A DNA stretch of 28,771 bases. Source: an uncultured Porphyromonadaceae bacterium. GTDB taxonomy: Bacteria > Bacteroidota > Bacteroidia > Bacteroidales > Muribaculaceae. Numbering within the stretch: the stretch's first letter is position 1; each line of letters opens with the position of its first letter. Shown one piece after another: positions 23,616-28,771 of this stretch. The position numbers and the translations under genes were made by a program. The notes below the pieces were generated by a model. It saw only the letters and a program-made list of their open reading frames with translations. It searched no databases and was not told the origin of the DNA. Where the stretch lies: NCBI GenBank assembly GCA_937892215.1, contig CALAVE010000024.1, positions 1-28,771 on the forward strand, given 5' to 3'.

Positions 23616-24992
23616 TTACTTCAATAAGAAACGGTAAACGTCATTGCCGTTGGCAAATAGCAGTAGCGCTATCAGCAGATAGAATCCTATATTCAGCGCC
23701 ACGTTCATGAATTTGTCGCTCGGCTTCCAGCCTGTCACCACCTCAATCAGCAGGAACAGCACATAACCGCCGTCCAGTATGGGTATCGGCAGAATGTTCA
23801 TCACGGCAAGGATTACCGACAGGAACGCCGTAATCGACCAGAACGACACCCAGTCCCAACGCTCCGGAAATATGTTGCCTATCGACCCGAAGCCGCCCAG
23901 GCTCTTTGCTCCGTCGGCCGTAAAGACGTATTTCAACTGGCTCACATAGCCGGTCAGTTTATCCCACCCCATCTTTATTCCGCGCGGAATGGACTGGAAT
24001 ATGTTGTAGCTATGTGTCACTGTCTCATACACTTTCTCCGGCTCGGTCAGCAAGATTCCTATCTTGCCGGCATCATCCACAGCCACATTCAGGGTCATCT
24101 CTTTGCCGTCGCGCTCAAACAGCAGCGATATCATCTTGTCCTTGTTCTTCTGCAATTCTGTGGTGAACGAAATGTATTCTCGGGTCGGCACGCCGTTCAC
24201 GGCCAGTATTCGGTCGCCGCTCTTCATGCCGGCCTTATCAGCGCCCATGTTGGGCTGGGTCTGCGACACCACCACCGGCAGTCGGTAACTCATGAACATC
24301 TGCCCGTTCTCGGCATCCTCATTGGCCTTGAATATGAAGTTCTTCGGTATCCTGATGGCCACCGTGTCCTTGCGGTCGCGAAGCACTTTCACCTCGCTGG
24401 CCGTCAGCATGGCCTGCAGGTCCTCGGCGTTGTAGTAGTGCAGTTTGTTACCGTCGGCGCTGAGTGGTATATCGCCGTCCTTGAAGCCTATCTCATGCGC
24501 GCTTTCGCAGTATGCCATTCCTTCCGTGGCGTTCTCGAATGGGATAAACTCCTCGCCCATCGCATACACCAGCCCGCAATAGATTGCTATTGCCGCAAGG
24601 AAGTTGAACAGTACGCCGCCCACCATAATCAGCAGTCGCTGCCATGCGGGCTTGGCCCTGAACTCCCACGGCTCCACCGGGTGCTGCATCTCGTCGGCTC
24701 CGGTGGTCTCGTCCACCATTCCGGCTATCGAGCAGTATCCGCCCAGTGGCAGCCAGCCTATGCCGTATTCGGTGTCGCGCCACGATGCCTTGGGCTTCTC
24801 GCCTTCTTTCACCGGCTTTGGTTTGGGTTTGTACTTGAACAGGGTGAACCAGGGGTTGAAAAACAGATAGAACTTATCCACTCTCGTGCCTGATAGCCGC
24901 GCGAATGTGTAGTGTCCCAGTTCGTGAACGAACACCAGCAGGCTAAGCGATGCTAATAACTGAAATGCTTTTATCCAGAATGTTGCTGTCAT
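23616..24992 (-). CDS. rseP: RseP-type site-2 (M50) intramembrane zinc protease
   Basis: This inner-membrane metalloprotease cuts membrane-anchored anti-sigma factors and signal-peptide remnants. The 458-residue form starts MTATFWIKAF; the zinc motif HELGH is at residues 23-27 within the first helix. A PDZ region lies in the middle (around AGMKSGDRILAVNGVPTREY). The second zinc-binding motif is in NILPIPILDGGYVLF near residue 400, followed by C-terminal membrane helices. The start at 24992 is preferred to an in-frame ATG 36 nt upstream because the family N-terminus matches and the longer form would overlap dxr. It lies between dxr and rlmI, a common Bacteroidetes arrangement. Confidence 0.95.
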   Translation of the reverse strand: MTATFWIKAFQLLASLSLLVFVHELGHYTFARLSGTRVDKFYLFFNPWFTLFKYKPKPKPVKEGEKPKASWRDTEYGIGWLPLGGYCSIAGMVDETTGADEMQHPVEPWEFRAKPAWQRLLIMVGGVLFNFLAAIAIYCGLVYAMGEEFIPFENATEGMAYCESAHEIGFKDGDIPLSADGNKLHYYNAEDLQAMLTASEVKVLRDRKDTVAIRIPKNFIFKANEDAENGQMFMSYRLPVVVSQTQPNMGADKAGMKSGDRILAVNGVPTREYISFTTELQKNKDKMISLLFERDGKEMTLNVAVDDAGKIGILLTEPEKVYETVTHSYNIFQSIPRGIKMGWDKLTGYVSQLKYVFTADGAKSLGGFGSIGNIFPERWDWVSFWSITAFLSVILAVMNILPIPILDGGYVLFLLIEVVTGWKPSDKFMNVALNIGFYLLIALLLFANGNDVYRFLLK

Positions 24993-25012
24993 ATTACTCT
25001 TTTTCTCTTTTT

Positions 25013-26182
25013 TTATTTGATATAACATGCCATTAGCGTTTCGGCGTATGCGCGCGCCTCTGCGTTGCTCGCCACATAGTCCTCAAGCGTGGGATTTGCC
25101 ACAAACGCCACTTTCTCCATTGTCTCCTCTATTATTTCCGCAATCTGCAAGAAGCCTATCTTGTCGCGCAGGAATGCCGCCACGGCTATCTCGTTCGCCG
25201 CGTTCATCACGCAAGCCGCGTTTCCGCCGCGCTCGGCCGCCTTCCTCGCCGCTGTCAGCAGCGGGAATTTCTCGTAATCGGGCTTCTCGAACGTCAGGTT
25301 GGCATAGTCGGCTATCTTCATCTTCCGGCTGTCGCTCGGCAAACGCTCGGGCAACCCCAGGGCGAACCTTATGGGCAGGTGCATGTCTGGCAATCCCAAC
25401 TGGGCCTTTATCGACCCGTCAACGAATTCCACCATCGAGTGGACTATCGACTGTGGATGTATCACTATCTCTATGTCCTCATGCGACACATCGAACAGCC
25501 ACTTTGCCTCCAGCATCTCAAAGCCTTTGTTCATCATCGTGGCCGAATCTATCGTGATTTTCGCCCCCATGTCCCAATTGGGATGACGAAGCGCGTCAGC
25601 GGCACGCATCCGCGCCATTTCCTCGCGCGGGGTGGTCCTGAACGGACCGCCCGAGGCCGTCAGTATCAGTTTGCTCACATACTTCCGCTGCTCGCCCATC
25701 AGGCACTGGTAAAAGGCTCCGTGCTCCGAGTCCACGGGATATATCACGCTCTCCGATTTCTTCAGCAGTCGGTTCACTAGGTCCCCGGCCACCACCATCG
25801 TCTCCTTGTTAGCCAGCGCTATCTTCTTGCCGGCTTCTATGGCGTTGATTGTCGGCACAAGGCCGCTGTAGCCCACCATTGCCGTTACCACGGTGTCAAT
25901 CTCCGGGTCTCGCACTGCGGCTGCCACTGCGTCGTCTCCGGCAAGCACCTCTATTCCTTTGCCGCTCAGTGCCTCTCTCACTTTGGGGTAATGCGCCTCG
26001 TTGGCTATTATCACTTTCTTGGGCCTGTGCTTTAAGGCCTGCTCTGTCAGCAGGTCCGCACTGTTGTTGGCCACAAGCAGATATGCCTCAAACATCTCCG
26101 GATATTCGCTTATAATGTCCAGCGTCTGGCGGCCTATCGACCCTGTGCTGCCAAGCACAGCGATTTTTCTTCTCAAATTCAC
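25013..26182 (-). CDS. dxr: 1-deoxy-D-xylulose 5-phosphate reductoisomerase
   Basis: Dxr catalyses the NADPH-dependent second step of the non-mevalonate isoprenoid pathway in the cytoplasm. The 389-residue protein starts at a GTG: VNLRRKIAVLGSTGSIGRQTL, with the NADPH loop GSTGSIG. Other family blocks are ANKETMVVAGDL (substrate and metal site), TASGGPFR, HPNWDMGAKITIDSATMMNKG and HPQSIVHSMVEF. An in-frame ATG at 26242 would add 20 residues, but that codon lies within the -33 box of a perfect promoter, so the GTG is the better start. rseP follows 20 nt after the stop. Confidence 0.95.
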   Translation of the reverse strand: MNLRRKIAVLGSTGSIGRQTLDIISEYPEMFEAYLLVANNSADLLTEQALKHRPKKVIIANEAHYPKVREALSGKGIEVLAGDDAVAAAVRDPEIDTVVTAMVGYSGLVPTINAIEAGKKIALANKETMVVAGDLVNRLLKKSESVIYPVDSEHGAFYQCLMGEQRKYVSKLILTASGGPFRTTPREEMARMRAADALRHPNWDMGAKITIDSATMMNKGFEMLEAKWLFDVSHEDIEIVIHPQSIVHSMVEFVDGSIKAQLGLPDMHLPIRFALGLPERLPSDSRKMKIADYANLTFEKPDYEKFPLLTAARKAAERGGNAACVMNAANEIAVAAFLRDKIGFLQIAEIIEETMEKVAFVANPTLEDYVASNAEARAYAETLMACYIK

Positions 26183-26212
26183 TTTTTTACTCTGTTTTTT
26201 GCTTTTAACTTG

Positions 26213-26243
26213 CAAATTTAACGCAATTTCGCCGCTCCACAAA
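26213..26243 (-). promoter_or_regulatory. Near-perfect promoter for dxr-rseP-rlmI
   Basis: On the minus strand TTTG (complement of 26240-26243), exactly 19 nt, and TAAATTTG (complement of 26213-26220) form the textbook Bacteroidetes promoter. It ends 30 nt before the GTG at 26182 and overlaps the alternative ATG at 26242. Confidence 0.82.
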
Positions 26244-26296
26244 ACTCTCGCCCCATTTTATCACTTTTTCACACTCCACCACCACTCTACCACTAC

Positions 26297-26332
26297 CTCT
26301 ATCAGCTCTATCAGCCCTATCAGCCCTATAAG
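26297..26332. repeat. 9-nt tandem repeat, four units
   Basis: Units CTCTATCAG, CTCTATCAG, CCCTATCAG and CCCTATAAG are contiguous, with a degenerate fifth (CCCCATCGT) after them. They are non-coding and lie 54 nt upstream of the dxr -33 box in dxr orientation. Confidence 0.85.
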
Positions 26333-26395
26333 CCCCATCGTGCCCACTCTGCCGCATGACCACTACCACTTATAGCGGTCTGCTGAGCCACGTCC

Positions 26396-26407
26396 GTCCT
26401 ATAGGAC
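26396..26407. repeat. 12-bp perfect palindrome
   Basis: GTCCTATAGGAC equals its own reverse complement and sits in non-coding DNA. It could be a dimeric regulator site; nothing else supports this. Confidence 0.4.
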
Positions 26408-26647
26408 CCACTCCCCCATCACCACTCACATCGCCAAAGGCGATTACCACTGCGCACCACCAACAATAATGTGCCGCATACACGAAATACAGACAAGAAA
26501 TGAATGGCTCACAACATGGGACGTATCACCATCTGAAACTCAATGTCTAAGGACTTGTATTCGGCTCGGAAAGAGGCGTGTCGACCACTACTTCTTGGCA
26601 AGATGAAGTCGCTTCAGGAGAGGACACCTTTCGTTGGGCCTAATAAC

Positions 26648-27217
26648 CTATTTGGGGTCAAGTAGCTCGAAACGCACGCCGCCAATCTGGCCGCAGACGT
26701 ACGCCGTGGGCTTGCGGCCTTGTTGACGCAGGTCGTCGAGATACAGCGGCTCGCCTGCGATGATGAGCCCACACTTGAACTCGTCGCCGGCTTGCAGACG
26801 GGTGTTCCTCGATTGCTCCACTGTCCACTCGGTGTTCCCGAGATAGCGAACCACACATTCGCGGTCGGGCGCCCACGTGAGCATCAAGCGGGCACCTGGC
26901 GTCAGGCTTTCATTCACGTTCAGGCTCTGAGCCATGATGGGGTCGCTGGGCGGCACTTTCCCCGCCCTCCCATCGATGAACTGCTCCCACGAATTGTAGC
27001 CCAAAAAGCGCGTGAGCACATCGATGGTGTAGCGCGACGGCTTGAAATCATTGCTCACATAGCCCCACAGCCGCTTCAGCGTTGACACGCTCAGCTGTTC
27101 GCCAAGTCTCCGGCGCAAGCTCTCGCTCAGCAACTCAAAGTCGCGCGGCGTGGTCATTTTTCTTCCCAGTGCCTGTTCCACCGCCGAGAGCAGTTGACAT
27201 AATTGGTCCTGAGTCAT
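26648..27217 (-). CDS. Helix-turn-helix-like protein partner of the Ser/Thr kinase
   Basis: The 189-residue soluble protein has two parts. Residues 1-85 are helical and contain LSVSTLKRLWGYVSND followed by RYTIDVLTRFLGYNSWEQF, a module I associate with many uncharacterised Bacteroidales proteins; the first part reads like a helix-turn-helix. Residues 100-189 are beta-rich (GARLMLTWAPDRECVVRYLG, then AYVCGQIGGVRFELL), with no named domain that I recognise. Its start overlaps the stop of the kinase gene by 4 nt, so the two are coupled. DNA binding and being a kinase target are both inference. The C-terminal domain could sense a ligand or bind the kinase. Confidence 0.78.
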   Translation of the reverse strand: MTQDQLCQLLSAVEQALGRKMTTPRDFELLSESLRRRLGEQLSVSTLKRLWGYVSNDFKPSRYTIDVLTRFLGYNSWEQFIDGRAGKVPPSDPIMAQSLNVNESLTPGARLMLTWAPDRECVVRYLGNTEWTVEQSRNTRLQAGDEFKCGLIIAGEPLYLDDLRQQGRKPTAYVCGQIGGVRFELLDPK

Positions 27218-28500
27218 TTTAGGGGTATTTTTCTAAATTTATCATTTATAGGGTTAAACCAGCGGTTGGCGCTGTATTTTGTGAGCTGGTTGTAGATGTC
27301 CGCGCGGTCGCTCTCGCTGAAAGTGGCATCCAGTCCTTCCACGAATTTGTTGATGGCGCCGGGTCCCGCCATGCATTTCTCTGCAAAATCGGGAGTGAGG
27401 TATCGAGCGTTGGTGAGAGTGTCGAGGTGTTGCATTATTCGGGTGCTTCGCATCGCGTTGTCCACTAGTTGCTTTCCGCGTTGCACCGCCTGCTCCATGC
27501 GTTGCGCGTGCGCCTCGCGCTCGTCCTCGGCTTGCCGCAGCACCCGGTTCGTGTGGTTCACGGCATCCATGCTGTCGCTCATGTTGTGGATTATCAGTTG
27601 CTGGGCACTTTGTTCGTTTCGGAGCCGGTCCACGGCACTCTGCAGCGAATCGTTGGCGGCTTGCAGACGCTCGTTGCCGCGCTGGCCTCGAAGCGCCATC
27701 AACGCTACCACTATGGTGCCCGCCGCCAGTGCCGCTATCAGCGTGCCCACAACGGCGCGCAGCAGGTTTCGTGCTCGTCGGTCGGCATGATGCAGGGCGT
27801 CGCGTAGCGCCTCCACGCTCTGCCACCGCTCGCCCAGGGGCAGCAGGCACCGCTGCGCCACTCGCTTCCACCTGCTCCCGATGTTCATGTCGCGCAAAAT
27901 CACGCCCAGGCTGTAGATGTCGTTGCGCGTGTCGGCATCGCGGCCGGTTATCTGCTCGGGTGCAATGAATCCGGCGGTGCCTGCCGGCTGTTTGAGGCTC
28001 AAGTGAGCGTCGGTGTCGGCCAGGCCGAAGTCTATGATTTTCACCTGCCCGCCGTTGTCGGTCACCATAATGTTAGTCGGCTTCAAGTCGCGGTGAACCA
28101 CGCCGTGCCGGTGCATGTGCTCCACCGAGTCGAGCAGTTGCATCACCAAGCGCTGTGCCTCCTTGCGGTCGGGGTGGGCGTCGATGTAACAGTCCAGCGT
28201 GGTGCCCTCAATCCATTCCATCACCATGCACCTGCCCAGCGGCGCTATCTCGGCCATCTCCACCGCCTGAACCACGCCAGGGTGGTTCAAGCCCATCAGC
28301 AGGCCGAACTCCTTGTCCAGCATCTGCCGGTACATGGTCTGCCCCGCGGCCTCGCCGCTAAGAGCCTTCAGAAAATACTTTTTCCCGTACCGCACGGCAC
28401 TGGCCGTGCGCGTCAGTTCTCCGGCGCTCAGCTGCTCCACGCTGGTGTAATGAGCGCTTGCGGGTTGCTCACCGGGCGGGGTCACGTAGCCCGATTCCAA
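27214..28500 (-). CDS. Membrane Ser/Thr protein kinase (Hanks type) with extracytoplasmic coiled coil
   Basis: The 428-residue protein has an N-terminal kinase domain with every catalytic element: Lys45 in YFLKAL, Glu64 in the C-helix, HRDLKPTN at 136-143, DFG at 157-159 and APE at 180-182. The C-lobe is compact: DIYSLGVIL (194-202) is followed within about 15 residues by RVAQRCL, so the usual helix-G region is missing. A single membrane helix covers about 246-270, then a coiled coil (about 275-345) and a C-terminal segment predicted outside the cytoplasm. The start is TTG at 28500 (GTG at 28485 is an alternative); the first ATG would remove Lys45. It overlaps the helix-turn-helix-like gene. 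Confidence 0.9.
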   Translation of the reverse strand: MESGYVTPPGEQPASAHYTSVEQLSAGELTRTASAVRYGKKYFLKALSGEAAGQTMYRQMLDKEFGLLMGLNHPGVVQAVEMAEIAPLGRCMVMEWIEGTTLDCYIDAHPDRKEAQRLVMQLLDSVEHMHRHGVVHRDLKPTNIMVTDNGGQVKIIDFGLADTDAHLSLKQPAGTAGFIAPEQITGRDADTRNDIYSLGVILRDMNIGSRWKRVAQRCLLPLGERWQSVEALRDALHHADRRARNLLRAVVGTLIAALAAGTIVVALMALRGQRGNERLQAANDSLQSAVDRLRNEQSAQQLIIHNMSDSMDAVNHTNRVLRQAEDEREAHAQRMEQAVQRGKQLVDNAMRSTRIMQHLDTLTNARYLTPDFAEKCMAGPGAINKFVEGLDATFSESDRADIYNQLTKYSANRWFNPINDKFRKIPLK

Positions 28501-28512
28501 AGGTGTGTATAA

Positions 28513-28530
28513 TCCGCAAAACGAAATGTT
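28513..28530. repeat. 18-bp direct repeat, copy 1 (start-site side of kinase promoter)
   Basis: TCCGCAAAACGAAATGTT is identical to the copy at 28558-28575. This copy covers the predicted transcription start region of the kinase gene, just downstream of the -7 box in the kinase direction. Confidence 0.85.
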
Positions 28531-28534
28531 CCTG

Positions 28535-28565
28535 AAAAATTAAACGACGCGTTCCGCTCCGCAAA
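28535..28565 (-). promoter_or_regulatory. Promoter for the kinase/helix-turn-helix pair
   Basis: On the minus strand TTTG (complement of 28562-28565), exactly 19 nt, and TAATTTTT (complement of 28535-28542) fit the Bacteroidetes promoter with one mismatch in the last base of the -7 box. It ends 34 nt before the TTG start. The -33 element lies within repeat copy 2. Confidence 0.6.
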
Positions 28566-28575
28566 ACGAAATGTT
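28558..28575. repeat. 18-bp direct repeat, copy 2 (covers the kinase -33 box)
   Basis: This is identical to 28513-28530 over 18 bases, offset by 45 bp, which is about four helical turns. It includes the promoter -33 TTTG on the minus strand. Confidence 0.85.
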
Positions 28576-28600
28576 ACTTTTTCGGGTTCCCTCCCAACAA

Positions 28601-28640
28601 CGAAAAAACGCCTCAGATTTCTCTGGGGCGTTTCCTTTTT
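28601..28640. terminator. Bidirectional intrinsic terminator
   Basis: AACGCCTCAGA (28607-28617) pairs with TCTGGGGCGTT (28622-28632) in an 11-bp stem with one G-T pair and a 4-nt loop. It is followed by a T-rich run on the plus strand and by TTTTTT on the minus strand. It should end the transcript of the gene at the right edge and insulate the kinase promoter. Confidence 0.85.
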
Positions 28641-28652
28641 CTCCATGTTGTT

Positions 28653-28771
28653 TCAAACGTTCAAATCAAACTTCACATTCTCGTCGCCGGCAAGCAGTTG
28701 GCGTGTGCGTTCCTGGTTGTTCTCGTATATGTGTACGTTGCCAAGGTTCAGCGTTATGCTTTTCAGAGGCA
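28653..28771 (-). CDS. C-terminal end of a gene entering from the right edge, possibly thymidylate-synthase-like (partial)
   Basis: The last 38 codons of a minus-strand gene end in TGA at 28653-28655, 20 nt before the terminator stem. The visible residues include SITLNLGNVHIYENN and end VKFDLNV. The pattern VHIYENN recalls the D-HIY-N motif near the C-terminal part of thymidylate synthases. The motif lies close to the end of this protein, unlike ThyA of E. coli, so the family call is tentative. Confidence 0.6.
   Translation of the reverse strand, partial: PLKSITLNLGNVHIYENNQERTRQLLAGDENVKFDLNV

Larger units (their letters stand above)
26243..26647. other. 405-nt stretch without a gene
   Basis: No reading frame here looks like a real protein; open frames give low-complexity Ser/Ile/Pro or His-rich translations. 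The stretch starts at the dxr promoter and contains a 9-nt tandem repeat (26297-26332), a 12-bp perfect palindrome GTCCTATAGGAC (26396-26407) and a small hairpin ATCGCC-AAA-GGCGAT (26430-26444). The trinucleotide-like phrase ACCACTACC recurs. It ends at the stop codon of the helix-turn-helix-like gene. Confidence 0.7.

Noticed and set aside
24012..24893. 293-codon plus-strand frame opposite rseP
   Set aside because: Antisense to the RseP PDZ region; His/Leu-rich composition typical of shadows.
26297..26332. CRISPR-like array
   Set aside because: Units are 9 nt and directly contiguous, with no spacers and no cas genes nearby.
26001..26375. Plus-strand frame with Ser-Ile/Pro repeats across the dxr start and spacer
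   Set aside because: Its repetitive translation comes from the non-coding 9-nt repeats, and its first part is antisense to dxr.
28513..28575. Insertion-element target duplication or att site
   Set aside because: The repeats lie only 45 bp apart with no transposase or integrase; their position relative to the promoter suggests regulation instead.

Overview
The window looks like ordinary chromosome from a member of the order Bacteroidales, perhaps a Muribaculaceae- or Prevotella-like gut bacterium. Three things suggest this. Upstream regions repeatedly carry the Bacteroidetes promoter signature (TTTG or TTG, 19-21 nt, then TAnnTTTG). Many gene families are typical of the group: DUF4369 lipoprotein, M49 peptidase, C45 hydrolase, DUF486, and a kinase paired with a small helix-turn-helix-like protein. 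Shine-Dalgarno sequences are mostly weak or absent. Family and genus are inference. No tRNA, rRNA operon, CRISPR array, insertion sequence or phage gene was seen.

Layout. Positions 1-4588 (+) hold the end of an unknown gene, a CvfB-type S1 RNA-binding protein, Lon protease and a two-gene split chromate transporter. Positions 4595-9094 (-) hold folC, ridA and a YihY/BrkB membrane protein in a tight cluster, then the RNase P RNA gene and galE. Positions 9275-12580 form a small surface-polysaccharide patch: flippase (+), family 2 glycosyltransferase (-) and LicD-type transferase (+). Positions 12657-14402 (+) carry a small conserved protein of unknown function, a PlsC-like acyltransferase and a YafV-like omega-amidase. 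Positions 14406-15913 (-) carry a DUF486 membrane protein and an exported C45-type hydrolase. A DUF4369 lipoprotein follows at 16044-16664 (+).

Positions 16786-19512 (-) are the first unusual region: an apparent three-gene operon for exported proteins, made of two divergent formylglycine-generating-enzyme-like (FGE-like) proteins and a MORN-repeat protein. Each FGE-like protein keeps a different one of the two catalytic cysteine positions. Next come an AlkD-like HEAT protein and an exported dipeptidyl-peptidase III (19670-22310, -), then dxr-rseP-rlmI (22430-26182, -).

After a 405-nt non-coding stretch, 26648-28500 (-) is the second unusual region: a membrane Ser/Thr kinase with a compact C-lobe overlapping a small protein with a helix-turn-helix-like N-terminus. 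Its promoter is bracketed by two perfect 18-bp direct repeats. A bidirectional terminator (28601-28640) separates this pair from the last codons of a possibly thymidylate-synthase-like gene at the right edge.

The best candidates for something undescribed are the kinase/helix-turn-helix pair with its duplicated promoter element and the paired half-cysteine FGE-like/MORN operon. Neither function can be settled from sequence alone.
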